Shown: piece by piece, positions 48,088-60,754 of the stretch
How the letters are laid out: the number at the start of each line of letters is the position of its first letter
Position numbering within the stretch: the stretch's first letter is position 1
Assembly (NCBI GenBank): GCA_026686845.1
Contig: JAIVEN010000028.1
Location: forward strand, 821,001 to 885,000
Direction of reading: 5' to 3'
DNA: 64,000 bases
Origin: Adenanthera pavonina
Taxonomy: Eukaryota > Streptophyta > Magnoliopsida > Fabales > Fabaceae
Made by a program: the position numbers and the translations under genes
Notes under the pieces: generated by a model
What the model was told of the DNA's origin: nothing
The model's database searches: none
What the model saw: the letters and a program-made list of their open reading frames with translations, nothing else

Positions 48088-48652
48088 ATCCCCCACCATT
48101 TTCAAAATGAATAATTTTTTTAAATAATAAACTCTTATCACTTCGGAAATCTCATGTTTTTGGTAAATGTGTCTTAAAGACTTGAACAATTACTTAGTAA
48201 AATATGATTTCACCCATCTGATTTAATATGGTAAATAAGCGTTGAACCAATTAATCCATTTGAATAGGCGTGCATGACTTACGCATAAGATCCCGGATCA
48301 TTGTATGTCAATTTTAATAAACATTTTTAATATGGCCTTGTGTCTTATATCCTTTTCATGAAAGTTTGAGAGTCAAACCCTTGGATTCTATGAAGCGGCC
48401 CCACTTAACTCTTATATAGGTAGACTCTGTTAAGAGTAACACCATGATAAGTACTCCAGCAAATATATGCTTACAGATCTATTAAGAGTTAAAACTCAGT
48501 CTTCCTTTAAATCCATGGTAACAAGTACTTTTCAACCTTGGGATGAATAAACAATATTGCACGTACTTGCAATTACTCTAATAGTGTACTCTCACCTTTG
48601 AACTCAAGACTTGACATTAATCAAGTGTAAGTAGGATTTCTACCATTGGTAA

Positions 48653-49095
48653 TTATGATTTAATGGACTTCAATCCCATCCCCAATGATGTTTTCAATAC
48701 CATATGCCTTGTCAGGCCTTTCGTCAAAAGATCTGCAAGATTTAACTCAGACCTTATATAACTAATAGAGATTACTCCATTCACAATTAAATCTTTCACA
48801 TAACTATATCTTATTCCAATGTGTCGCAACTTTCCATTATAAACTTGGTTATAAGCCCTTGAAAGAGTAGATTGACTATCATAATGAATAGATATTTGTG
48901 CTATTGATTCATAGTGGAATAAGTAATATAGATTTATTTCCAATAACAACAATGCCACCATGAGTGTAAATCCATACACTTGTAGAAGCATGATCCTTTA
49001 GGTAACTTACTCAACTATCATCCTTCTAAAATTGAAGAATCACCACTATAGGTTAAACTAAAGTGACTTATTCCTTTCAAGTAGTTCTTAAATAT
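48653..49095 (-). pseudogene. Copia RNase H relic
   Basis: The minus strand at 48653-48991 encodes the C-terminal part of a copia RNase H (SIHYDSQSTL, YNGKLRHIGIRYSYVKDLI, NLADLLTKGL). Upstream, at about 49095-49030, a shifted frame has YLKGISHFSLTYSGDSSILE. The middle of the domain is missing between the two pieces, and stops occur. It belongs to a different copia lineage from the element at 14971-26499. Confidence 0.8.
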
Positions 49096-49942
49096 TAAAT
49101 TTATATTCATGTCATACAAAAATATTATCTAAATTCATATGATGATTCATAAATTTGAATAAACATATTAAATATTTATCTAAATATTCATTATGCATGT
49201 TCATTCACTTTTGAATGGTCACAACTTTTCAATGATATATCTTACAAAAATACAATCATATCAAGAACAATCAACAATAAAAGTCACAAAATACTTTTTA
49301 CAACTTCTAATAAGTCAACCATGCATATCATTATAATCAATTCTAATAATTTAGAACATTTTTTCTATTCTAGAAAAATATTGTCTAGTTAATCAAATTA
49401 TGTATAATTCTTGATTTCTTATAGATTTTAGAATTAAGTCAATATTTATGATCTCATTTAATATAATTAATATGACATAAATGATATCATTGTAAATAAA
49501 ACTGAAGGAAGTACTATTTTTTTTAACCTCTCTCTACCATAGGAAAAAGTCACATGTCTATTTTAATTAAGATTTATTATAAATAAGAGTAAAAATAAAA
49601 AAATTAAATGGTTGCTAACTTTTATAAGTTATGTTTTGAAATCTTAGTTCATATTAAATCAATCCTATATTTTAAAACGTTGGGAGTACTTAAATTCCAA
49701 GCACCATTCATACGCAGATCAGGCACAAAAAGGGAACGAAACGTCCCCTTTGATTTTTGCAAATCAAGATTCTCCATCTTTTACCCCTTACGTCCAATAA
49801 TTGAAACTCCTGTCCATCAATATAAGATTCTCCATCTTTATTAAGTTTTATATTTAATAAATATTAAATATCGAATTGAAATAATGATTGATACTGGTAT
49901 TGAATGAGGAAAATTCTTTTAAAAATTAAATTAGAAACCTCA
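49096..49942. other. AT-rich intergenic, no gene seen
   Basis: No domain or bounded repeat was recognised. It may include further eroded copia sequence. Confidence 0.5.
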
Positions 49943-49951
49943 TTATTAAAA

Positions 49952-50530
49952 GGAGAAATCTAAGGTAGTTGCCTTTATATTCTTACAGTCCTATTCTCCA
50001 ATCATATATTGATATGTGTACTTTTATTACAACTTATAAATCTAATCACTAGCCACAAACTTAACCCCTTTAACTGAATTTTTAAATTTTAAAAAAGTAA
50101 ACTTCAAATAGGAGAAAACCCTTATTTTATCTTTACTGTGAATTTGATACCCCATAACCCTTCATCTTCATAAAATTGGGAGATTTTAGAGATAGATGGG
50201 TAGAATCAAGGACAGACTTCAGACTTGGAAGTAGACTCAAACTTGTGTGAGAAAATTGGCCATGGTGTTCTCTTTGTAGCAAAGGAAAGCACAGAATTTT
50301 CTCTTCGCACCAAGAATTCTCTTTGTTGGCTTTGATGTGGGAAGAAATTGGTTTGCGTCAAATTCACAATAAAGATCAAATAAGAGTTTTCTCCTATTTT
50401 AAGTTTACTTTTCAAAATCTTAAATTTAAAATTTAGTTAACGGTGTTCTGTTTGTAGTCAGTGACTAGATTAATGAGTTGTAAAAAAGAAATATACATAT
50501 ATACATAAGGACAAGCACCTAGTTTTCTCC
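49952..50530. mobile_element. Mutator-like MITE with long inverted repeats, 579 bp
   Basis: A perfect 9-bp direct duplication TTATTAAAA flanks it (49943-49951 and 50531-50539). Terminal inverted repeats begin GGAGAAATCTAAGGTAG and, inverted, GGAGAAAACTAGGTGC. Inverted homology continues inward for about 190 bp per arm, for example AGTAAACTTCAAATAGGAGA against its inverted partner near 50410-50390. A 9-bp target duplication and long TIRs are typical of Mutator-like elements. No transposase is encoded. Confidence 0.88.
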
Positions 50531-50539
50531 TTATTAAAA

Positions 50540-51771
50540 ATGGTTTGAAAGGGTCAGCGGACTGCTTTTCTTCGTATGCATCAAGAATATTTCCTACCCA
50601 CAGTTGAACATTAATCCGTTTCAAACGAAGAAATAAAAACTAAACCCTTTCCGGGGCGTAACCTAGAAATCCTGTTTCATGCAGTATTGGGCCGGAGGCA
50701 GAACCGAAGTGTGCAATATTACATTTGGGCCGAACCATAGCGCCGACAGTTGTGCTTAGTCTTTATGTTTTGTCCAAGGCAGGCCTTAAGTGTCATTTTC
50801 ATCCATATCCCCAACAATGCCAAAGATAACAGAAGTGTTTATTCTTCATCGCATTCGGTCGCCCAAGTTGGGCTTTATTGTCATCTTCATGACAGGAATA
50901 TAGATAATATCAAAGATCACCACAAAATGAAACAGAACATTTTTGTTTCCATTTTGCTCTTCTATTTTGTTTTTTGGTCTCATCCTTTTTCCTCTTCACT
51001 TCTTTTTTCTTATGAAAGGATCAACTATTGTTTAATATCATGCAACAAGTTCATTAGTAATTACATTATGAGACTGAAGAAAGAAAAAATAAGGAGGGGT
51101 TAATAGAAGTAAAAACAGAAACAAAGTAAATGCGGTGGATTATGTAATAAAAAAAGTAGAATAGAGCAGGAAGCAGCAAATAATAATCGAACTTCAAATT
51201 GCAAGCCAAAATACAGCTTACATCTTCAGTCTCTAATACATCCAAATACATAAACTCAGCCGAAGCTGTTTCTACAATTGATTAGGAAGCAAACACTGCT
51301 TCTCACACTCCACAAGGAGAAAAATGAAACCAAAAACTTCCATTCAAACACTAAATTGGCGGGTGGTATATCAGAATCCACCTCTTCCAGTTAGCAATTT
51401 ACCCCACCTCCACCGACCTACTTTCAGCAGCAGAATGTGAAGAAAAAACCCCAATCAAAAAGAGACCCCATAAATCACCTAGACCCTACTAACAGTGTAC
51501 CCTGCAGAGACAGTCAAACTCAAACCCCAATTGATGAAGAGCCATTTTAAAAATATGCCCTTCTCATTTTCTGACCCAGAAATACCCAAAAAAAGAAAAA
51601 AACAGAACAGCCTTAACTTTACCCCCATGATACAGTAGCATACTATCTAATACCTTAGTATACTAGTGAGTCATCATACTAACACTCGAATTGAGGATAT
51701 TCAAGATCCTAAATATATATAGATAGTTATCTAAAAAGTTTTAGATGTATTATGGGCTTTGAAGTTGGAGC
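50540..51771. other. Intergenic and 3' flank of the expansin gene
   Basis: The part next to the expansin stop, down to about 51300, is probably its 3' UTR and terminator region. No clear AATAAA was fixed on the minus strand. GGGCC motifs lie at about 50690-50730. Nothing else is recognised. Confidence 0.5.
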
Positions 51772-52756
51772 TTAGTGGATCTGAGCCCCAGTGAAGGTTT
51801 GGCCAAAGGACCAGCCTGCTGGAGCAACGTTGGAGGACACCACAGTGCGACCGTCGCTAGTTGTGACCTTGAAGGACAGGCTCTGGCCGTTAAGGTAGTT
51901 GTTGCTCTGCCAGTTTTGACCCCAGTTTCTTGACATCGACGTCCACCCCGTTCTAGATCCTTTGATGGACACAGCATGAACATCACCAGCACCTCCTACG
52001 TTTGTGACGAGGACTAGGTTGAAGTAGGAATGGCCATTGATTGTGAATCTAATACCTCCCTTTCTCGCGCAGGGTACCCTACACAACCCCAAACCAAAAA
52101 TTGTTCAGATCTGATCTTCCTCAGTAGTTTTCCCCCCATGTAAGAGACAACATAAGAGTGTTGAAAATTACTCATAAAGTTTCTAGAAACTTACCTTCTG
52201 TAAGCAACTGGGACAATTCCAGCTCTGTACTGGGCAATGCGGAGGAAGACAGGCTGAGAGAGGTCAAAATGTTGGAGAGGAGGGTTGCACCAGCCACCTG
52301 CATTGTTGGGCAAGGCATTGTTTGGAGGGCAGAAGTTGGTGGCTGTGACCACAATGGAGCCAGGGAGGCACCACTTGCCATCATTGGCACACTTAATCTC
52401 ATAGCAAGACCCACAGCTCAGACCATTGTTGAACAGAGCCGTGCTCAGAGCAGCAGTGTTGGTTCCATAGCCCTGGCTATACAGATTCCCATACCCACAA
52501 GCCCCACCTGCACAGGAACCATCCAAAAACAAATTAGCCAATTGGGTTTGCCTTGAACACCTTCAAGATCTCAACTTTCTGGAGAAAAATGAGATATTTT
52601 CCCGAAATTGATTTGTACTTAGTACTTACCCATTGTCCCTGAAGCGTCACCTCCTCCATAGAAGGTAGCATGAGCGTTCATCCACCCCCCGCCGCAGCCG
52701 TGAGCAGAGGAAAACATTGTGAGAAAAGCCAAAACGAGCAACCCCATGAGAGCCAT
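51772..52756 (-). CDS. EXPA1: Alpha-expansin (EXPA1/EXPA10-like)
   Basis: Three exons on the minus strand, 52756-52630, 52507-52195 and 52078-51772, are joined by GT-AG introns to 747 nt (248 aa), the normal length for an alpha-expansin. A signal peptide (MALMGLLVLAFLTMFSSAHG) directs secretion. The double-psi beta-barrel domain has HATFYGG, GGACGYGN, TNFCPPN and the HFD motif (aa 122-124). The C-terminal cellulose-binding domain contains SRTGWTSMSRNWGQNWQSN. Alpha-expansins loosen cell walls at acid pH by disrupting cellulose-xyloglucan contacts, without hydrolysis. A likely 5' UTR intron has a minus-strand donor near 52878 (GTAATC) and an acceptor just before the ATG (TTTGTTCAG). Assignment within the EXPA1/5/10/15 group rests on overall resemblance and gene order. 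Confidence 0.95.
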
Positions 52757-52976
52757 TTTCCTGAACAAACAACATAGAAACCATCAGCATTTTTTTTTGG
52801 AAGCTCAAAATTCAAAAGGAGTGCTTTCAAATTAAAGCGACGAAGCATTATGTGCGGAGAAGAGAAAAGGTGATTACTTTGATACTGAAGCTTGGAGCAA
52901 GAAGAGCGGCAGCTCGAGAGAGGAAATGTGAGGAAGTGAGGCAGTTGTGGGGGATAAAGGAGGGAGGAGTACCCTA

Positions 52977-52983
52977 ATTTATA
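52977..52983 (-). promoter_or_regulatory. TATA box of the expansin gene
   Basis: The minus strand reads TATAAAT here, 221 bp before the start codon. This leaves room for a short leader and the proposed 5' UTR intron. Confidence 0.6.
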
Positions 52984-53579
52984 GACCTGAGGGGGTCTGG
53001 TGCGAGGAAAGCATGGGCCGAGAGGGTAGATATTGCCACACTCACAACTTACACAACTAACTCATCACTTTTAAAATGTTGGGACCATAAACTTCTAAGA
53101 GACTACGTGACTGTTTTGAGGTTATAAGTCATCATAGACTTCATAAGTGATAGAGTTGTAAAATTGAAAACAATTTTTTAATAAATACTTATATTTTAAA
53201 TAAATATTTATAGAAGTAAAAGAAGTTAATTTTTTTGTATGATAATTATTTATCTTCCTATAATCACTTATTTCATTTTTTTTTATTATTCATCCAATAA
53301 TTACTTAAATCCCCAATATTTAAATATATTTTTTTTAAAATTACTTATGGGGTAAAAAAACACAAAAACAAATCACTTTTAATATAATCATTTATTCTCA
53401 TAATCTATTACAAATAAACATTTATCTTCATAATCACTTATATATAATCTAATCCAAATAAACCCTACAACTGTGGCAACATGGTAACTGGTATGAATTC
53501 CTCCACAGCATGTAGTCTTAATCTAACGGTCAGGATTTACATGTTAGATTATAAAAATCAAAACCTTTTTTGAACATTT

Positions 53580-54159
53580 TAGGGCTCATTTGGTTTTTAG
53601 TTGGTTAAAAATGAGTTTTGGTAAAAATTGGTTTTGTAACGTAGTTATAATAAAATTGGTTTTGGACTAACGTGTTTATGTTTGGATGATTTATTTTAAA
53701 ATTGATTTTGAAAAACTCATAATTTTTCTCTAAATTGAACTTAAACTCTATCTCATGATTAATTTAATTTACTTGGACTAAAATTTAATCTGTATTTATT
53801 TAATTAAAAATAAAGTATATTTGATATAATTTTTTTTACAGGTCATGATCTATGAAAATTAAAATTTTAAAGGGACACTTTGGTTAATAGATAGGAAAAA
53901 TTTTATGGAAATTTTATTTTCTCAATTTTTCTATTTTTTTTCATTTTTATTGGTCTATTTTTATCTAATTTTAAAATAAATATAAATAAAAATGAAAAAG
54001 CAAAACGGGAAAGCAAGGATTGATTTGCTTATGAGGGGCCGTTTCAAAGCCATAATCAGTTGCCAACGGAATCATTAAAAAAAGCCAAACACAATTTTGC
54101 TTAAATCAAACTCATTCTAGCCTTAAACCACATTTTGAACGGGCTCCCAAACAGGCCTA
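53580..54159. mobile_element. Degenerate MITE-like insertion(s) in the expansin upstream region
   Basis: The left end TTAGGGCTCATTTGG and the right end CCAAACAGGCCTAT resemble the (C/T)CAAACAGGCC ends of the Harbinger-like element at 26820-27213. The termini do not pair cleanly, and a second GGGACACTTTGGTT start at about 53873 suggests nesting. Confidence 0.45.
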
Positions 54160-57100
54160 TATTATTTCATGCTACAACTTCGTTGGAAACATTTTCTTTT
54201 TATTGATAAGAGAAAATTTAGGTAAGTTGAATTAGGAGCTTACCAATATTAAGATAGGTCTCACGCTTTAAATAACACTTGTAAAGGTAAGTTTAAATTA
54301 GTTGCCAACAAAATCTTGATATGAACCATGTTCAAGTTATTCTCTTATAAAATATAAATTGTATCCTTGCTTTTCTTTTAGTCAGATTAGATTAGAAGTA
54401 TCCAAATCAACAAGAAGAATTAATTTTTTTTGGAATATTAATAATAATAAAAAAAATCTCTCATTTGTTCTATACTTATAGATTAAGAATTGAATTCCCA
54501 ACTTATAAAAATCCATGTCACCCATATATCAATATGTGTTGGCAGTGGCATCCGTAGTATTTTACCATTCTTACGAGTTGAAACCGCGTGGAAGAGTAGC
54601 TTTCCAAGTGGGGCATAGCGCCTTTAAGTAAGCAGAGGTGCCAAGGTTCCAAAGGCACATGCGAGCTTCGTCATTTTGCCGCAAATATCCCTTTTTTCTC
54701 ATCTGCGGTCTGCCCCACCATTCCTCTGCTTTTTTTTTTTTACTCTTTTCAAAATTCTCCTCAATGCTTCTCAGTTTTTCATTAAATTCCCCTCCTCCAT
54801 ATTCAATTTTGGCGAACTGGACTGCGCTTGTCTTTTCATTTATTACTACCTCCCTCCACAAATTCAATTCATACACAAATTCTCTCCCTCTCTCTTACAT
54901 GCAGCCTGCAGAATTAAAGAATAGGTGGGTGAATTAAATACAGAAAATTCTTTCTGGTAAACCCAATTGATTATGAGGCAGTAATATGATAGGGTTTCTT
55001 TGGCAAAAAAAAAATGTGATGCGTTTTTTTTTAATTAACTACTCCCCCATATCCTATTTATAAGAAAAAAAAATATCTCACCAATATTAAAAAGAAATAA
55101 TTTTAGTTAGTTAAAAGTAATTAATTAACCTCATATTTTAAATTTTTTTAAAATTATTTCTATTTAATATAATATACTAATTTAAATTATTAATACATTT
55201 AATTTCTCTCTCTCACACAACTTAATGAAAGATAATTTTGGAGAAAAAAATTTAATATATTATTAATTTTTTTTAATATAAAAATTTTTTTTTTATAAAT
55301 AAGATTGGATTGAGTATTTGATATTATAAATAGGATTGGATTGAGTATTTGATTTCTAAAACCACCACTATATATTGGATTATAACTAATGTAGATAAAG
55401 CGGGATAGTACCATTAACGATAATGCTCTTCCTGCTACAAGATTTTAATTCTGGTGAAATTAGTGTAACTCCCAATCAGCTCAAGTAGGCGACGCTAGAT
55501 GCGGTGAGCGTCTTAACTATTGATAAAAGTAGAGTAAAACAAAGCAGACAACTTGTGAAGGTGCCAATAAATGTAGATTGAGAGGCCATGAAACAACACA
55601 TAGAAGCCCCCGTGGTAGGTCTGTGCGAGTGGGCCTCCTCTGTTTTCATGGACGGTCGCAATGCAACTTAACATGTCCTGTGTTACTGTTGATGACTCCG
55701 CCAAGGTACCCAGAAAAAGAAAGCTAAAGCAGCCCCTGCACATGGGGGCGACAACCCAACCCATCATTTTATTATTTTTATTTATTTCTTATTCAAATTT
55801 CAACTTTGACGCAGACCCACACCTTTTTCTTTCTTTCTTAATTTCTTTTTGAAATCTCTTGCTTCTTTATACTACAATCCAATCTTCCTCCCAGTCCCAG
55901 CTCATTGCTCAACTGTGATTATCCGTCCAGCTGTTAGCATCTGCTTTAAATTTGCAATGCCCGTTGGATGAAACTTTTAGAGAGAAAGATCCGCATGGAA
56001 AACGATAAAACATGAGTTGAGTTGAAGTTTTTTACGTGCAAGCCATGTGTTGTACTACAACAACAAACCGCGATTCTCGCCATTAGTGTTTCCTAATCAT
56101 TTTAATTAAGACTACTGCTATACTTACTTCCGTTAGGTACACTGCTTGTCTCTTTTCAATTCTTCTTCATCATCATCTTAGTATACTCCCTCCCTTCTTG
56201 TTTTTTTTCCTTTTAAATAAAACCTTTTTAATTGAGTTAAACAGATTAAGTAAAATGATGGTTAATTAACTTCTCAAAATTACCCATATTATTCACAACA
56301 CTGAAAAGAAAGCAGGGAACATTTTGTGGAGTGTATTTTCGAGGGACAATTATAAGAAAAAAAAACTTGTAAATGCTTCACTATCTTTTATAAAAAGTGG
56401 CATCAAAATCTTTTAAAAAGAATTCAATAAAATTGCTTGACAACTAACTACAAAAGCTGTTGGTAAAATTGATAAAGATATGATCCATACTTCTAAGAAT
56501 ATAAGTTTGAATCTCATTGTTAATATGAGTTAATGAGAAACTGTAATAATAAATAATCTATAAATATCTTTTATAAGTATTCTTGAATAAGCAGATCGCC
56601 CAATTCTTGTGAGCTTTTGGAATTTAACTCGTTTAAATTTAAAAGAGGGAGGAGGAAAAGCCTTGTTGTATACTCCAGTACATATTTGCAATTTACGAAG
56701 GAGAATGAGAAAACATGTCCAAGTTAAAGTTTTATTAAAAAGATATGGGGGTGTGTCAGAATGATATTTGGTGGTGATTGTCCATATCAGGCAGGCTTGA
56801 CCCATTAGGCGAAGGTGTTTGGTTTGGAGGGAAAGTGGTAGGCTTTATATTCATTGCTTGAGAGAGAGAGAGAGAGGGGCAGGGAGAAGCACAAGTGAAG
56901 AAAGTAATGGCCTTAATTGGCTATCCAATTTTGGAGGATCTGATGACTAATAAGTCACATTCCTTACTCCTGCAACCTGCCCTCACACCATTACAAAAGC
57001 CTTGTTCACCTCAGACCTTGAAAAAGGGCTGTTTCGGAGCACCATGGATTCATTGAACCACTGTCATGGCATGCGTGGGCTATGTTCATGTTAGCTTAGC

Positions 57101-59487
57101 TATGATGTTCTCTCTCTGAGTCATTTAATTTTTTTTTTTTTCTATGAACATTTAATTTTTCAATTTTCAAAAATTAATTGAATAAGTGAGGGGAAGGTGT
57201 GTGTAGGTGTAGCAGGAGGAGGAGGAGCACATGGGATTTGGATTTTTGTGAGGTGGTTCAAAATCAAGTAGGATTGCAATGTGATTTGGTTTCTGAAATT
57301 TCCCCCCCGTGGCAGATTCGCTTCCATGGGAACCACTGTGAAAGAAACCACAGCATGCAGACGACACAATTCAATCCCATATCTGATATGGTGTCAGATA
57401 TTGAACCGATTTCCCACCTCCTCCTCCTCGTTTTTTCATTTCTTTATTTATATCACCGTGTTATTTTCTCATTCTACGCTATCCATCCACTTTAATTTTC
57501 AAACCCCATATTTATTTTCAGCTACAATTTTGGTTAGATATATTTTTTTTTAATTTAGTGTCAGTCCAAAAAAAATACTATTTATTTTCAGCTGAAAACA
57601 ACCTCCTTGTCCCCCCACGTACCCACCCTTTTTTCTCTTATTTTTCCTCTTCACCATTGTAGCTTCTTTCATGTTGGAAAAAATTGAAGTGAAGTTGAAT
57701 TTTAATAATTTTTAGATTTTTAATATGCTTATGAACTCTAAAAAAATGGTAAAAAAAAAAGGTATATATATATATATATAAAGTACGGTGTAAAGAGGAG
57801 GGGTACTATGGGAAAAACGGAGGAGGCTTGAAAATCAGAGGGGGTCAGGGGAGTGAGAAGTTTGACCTAGCATCGGAAACGAGGAAAAGATAACGTGTTA
57901 ACGACCACTAACCAACTTGTCGTTTATAAACCTCCTAACGCCTCTTCACTCCCTATTGCTAGTAGTAAGTACAGTATTTGTCGTTTGTCTCGATTGGTGT
58001 GTTTTTATTTTTTAAATTTCTAGAATAGTAAAAGCAATCCGGACCGTCCACCTGTCGGATGGTGCATCTCTGGTCACCTCAAAGTCAGATGTCACATGCA
58101 GATTCCGTGCTAGATTTTTGCACCTTTTCATGCTTGCTTTCACACCACACTTTCACTCTTGTCAAGGACCCCATTCACCTTCTTCCTTCACCCTTCTGTA
58201 AATTTTTATTCTCATCCTCCTTTTCTTCCTCTTACCGTCTGTCTAATCAAATTCCGTTTCCAACAACATCCCTCTCAACTTCCAATTTTCGTTTGTTTTA
58301 AATGTACTCCAACTGCCATATATAATATAATATAATTAAAAAATAATATATACAAATCTACAAAACTTGTAAATAATATAGTCTATTAGGTAGGTTTGGC
58401 ATATTTTCTTTTTGGCTGATAGATTTTTTATATTTTATATTTATTGACATTGATGGTATGTGTGAGAGAGAAAGCTTGACTTGAAAGAAGCATTTTCAGT
58501 TTTATCAACTATAAGTGAGATTATCAAAATTAGAATTTTGGAAAGTGTGGGAGAATGTGAGGACTGAACTGAAATTTATTTATTCTTATTATTTTACGTA
58601 ATTTATTATTTTTCTTGTAATATATGATAGGATAAATTAGAAAAAAAGGGAAAATAAATTGGGAGGGAAGCAAAATGGAATTAAGACTTAAAAAGTAATA
58701 ATAATGGCATCATGTGAGATGTTGCAGAAAGAGATCAGAAGGCAATGATGTTTGTTAGGGAGGGAAGAAGGACAAGAGGGGCCAAGGTCTCCAATATAAT
58801 TATCCTTACACAACACTACTGGCCCCACTAGTACTAACCTTCTGGAATGTATTCAAATTTCAAAAATTAAAAGAAAAAAACAAAATCAGAAAAAGAACGT
58901 CAACCTCTCTTCATTTCCACATAATTGCCATTTTAAAATTATGTATTCAGATTAACAAAATCAATAAATAATCTAAAAATTAATAAAATTTAATTATATT
59001 TTATTATAATACTTTAATTTATTAATCATATATTTCCTCTAATTTTTATATAAGATAATTTTAACTGAAACTTATTGATTAAGGATAAGAATTAAAGTTA
59101 CTTAACTGTTTTAATTTTTTAAAAAATTAAAATATTTTTATAAAATTATGCTTATTTAATGTTTTTTTTATTTTTTTTAAGATGAATTAAATAATAATTT
59201 TGTAATAAATATTATTTCATCTTCTAAAAAAATATCTTATTTTTAATATCAAAATAAAAGGCTCGATATTTAGAACTTCACTTTTATTACTAAAAAGTAA
59301 ACTTATTAAAAAATATTAATATTATTTTAAAAATTATAAAGTAATATTTGTTTTGAAATAAATGATATACTAACAATTTCCATTCCAATTGGATGAGAAT
59401 TTTTTAAACAATATTGTACCCTCCTAATCCTCCTCCACAAAGTGGCCTCTTACGTAGAGTAAGAGAGAAAAAGGAGATGAAGCCTTT

Positions 59488-59523
<36 letters not shown>

Positions 59524-59997
59524 TTTTTTTTAATTTAATTTTGAAAGAAGAGATGGGATGCAATGCAATTTACAAAAGGGAGAAAGGAAACATAAGTAAA
59601 GAAGGTGCATGCCAATGGCATTAGCCCCTCCTTTAGCGAGTGCGCGTGATTATTAAATAGTACCTACTACCTTAACCTTCCCTTATTTTCATCATCACGT
59701 TATGCTTGTGTGTTGTGTTTGTATCCTTTCATTTATAAAGTGTTATTTTTTATTATACATATATTAAGAAGATATAATTATATTCTTAAATTTATAAAAA
59801 AATAACATAAGTTTTCAATCTTATCTCTACTAATTAAAGATTGAAATAATTTACGAGATAAAAAAATTATTAAAAATAAATAATTAATTAATTAAATAAA
59901 AAAATAACACACTACCTTATCAATATAATTAAATAAATTTTTAAAATAATATTTTATAAATAGAAATTCCGATAGACTACATACTAACATAAATTAA
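54160..59997. other. Intergenic, no supported gene
   Basis: About 5.8 kb. GC-richer patches lie at about 54560-54900, 55480-55770, 56830-57110, 57190-57480 and 58040-58270. Frames there are short (at most about 100 codons) on both strands and match nothing I recognise. A degenerate Stowaway-like stretch lies at about 55040-55350, with two direct copies of ATTGGATTGAGTATTTGAT. TA microsatellites lie at 57765-57780 and 59495-59519. Confidence 0.5.
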
Positions 59998-60630
59998 GGG
60001 TTTGTTTGACAGTGTTTCCTGTTTTATTATTCTGTGACCAGTTTCGTAAAACTGTTTTCGAGAATAAGTTTTGAAAACAAGAAAACAGTAAAATCTGTTT
60101 AAATAATTGTTCTCAAAATTATAACTAGTGAATGATAGATGAGTTATTCAAAATTTATAACTTTACCATCAATGAGGTGAATGTTTCTCACATTTCTTTG
60201 TGTTTTCCAGAACAAAAACTACAAAACATCTTAAAAGTGTTCTAAATTTTCTAAGGGCTGTTTGATTGTGTTTTAAAAAATAGTTTTTTTGTTTTTGAAA
60301 ATAGAAAATTCAGAAAACTTGTTTGATAAATCTGGTTTTTAGAAACTATTCTGGAAAATAGAAAAACAAATGAACAGAAAACTCAGAACACTTTTAAGAT
60401 GTTTTGTAGTTTTTGTTCTTGAAAACACAAGGAAATGTGAGAAACATCCATCTCATAAATGGTAAAGTTATAAAATTTGAATAACTCATCTATCACTCAC
60501 TAGTTATGATTTTGAGAACAATTACTTAAACATATTTTTTTATTTTATTATTTTTAAAACTTATTCTCGAAAATAGTTTTACAAAACTGTTTTCAGAACA
60601 AGAAAACAAAAAACACTGTCAAACAGGCCC
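59998..60630. mobile_element. Inverted-repeat element 1 (arms A and A')
   Basis: Arm A (59998-60248) and arm A' (about 60386-60630) are inverted copies of about 245 bp, by eye roughly 80-85% alike. The ends are GGGTTTGTTTGACAGTG and, inverted, GGGCCTGTTTGACAGTG. TAA precedes the left end and CTA follows the right. Its right arm lies inside element 2. Confidence 0.75.
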
Positions 60631-60754
60631 CTATTTTTTTATTTTTCTATTTTCCAGAACAATTTATAAAAAATAAATTTATTAAACAAGTTTTCTAAAT
60701 TTTTTATTTTCAAAAACAAAAAAATTATTTTTAGAAATAAAACCAAACATACCC
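60255..60754. mobile_element. Inverted-repeat element 2 (arms B and B'), 500 bp MITE
   Basis: Ends are GGGCTGTTTGATTGTG and, inverted, GGGTATGTTTGGTTTT. Arms are about 60255-60375 and 60640-60754. TAA flanks both sides (60252-60254 and 60755-60757), a Harbinger-type 3-bp target duplication. It contains arm A' of element 1. Confidence 0.75.

Noticed and set aside
51750..52556. Several open frames on both strands over the expansin locus
   Set aside because: They are shadow frames of the GC-richer expansin exons.
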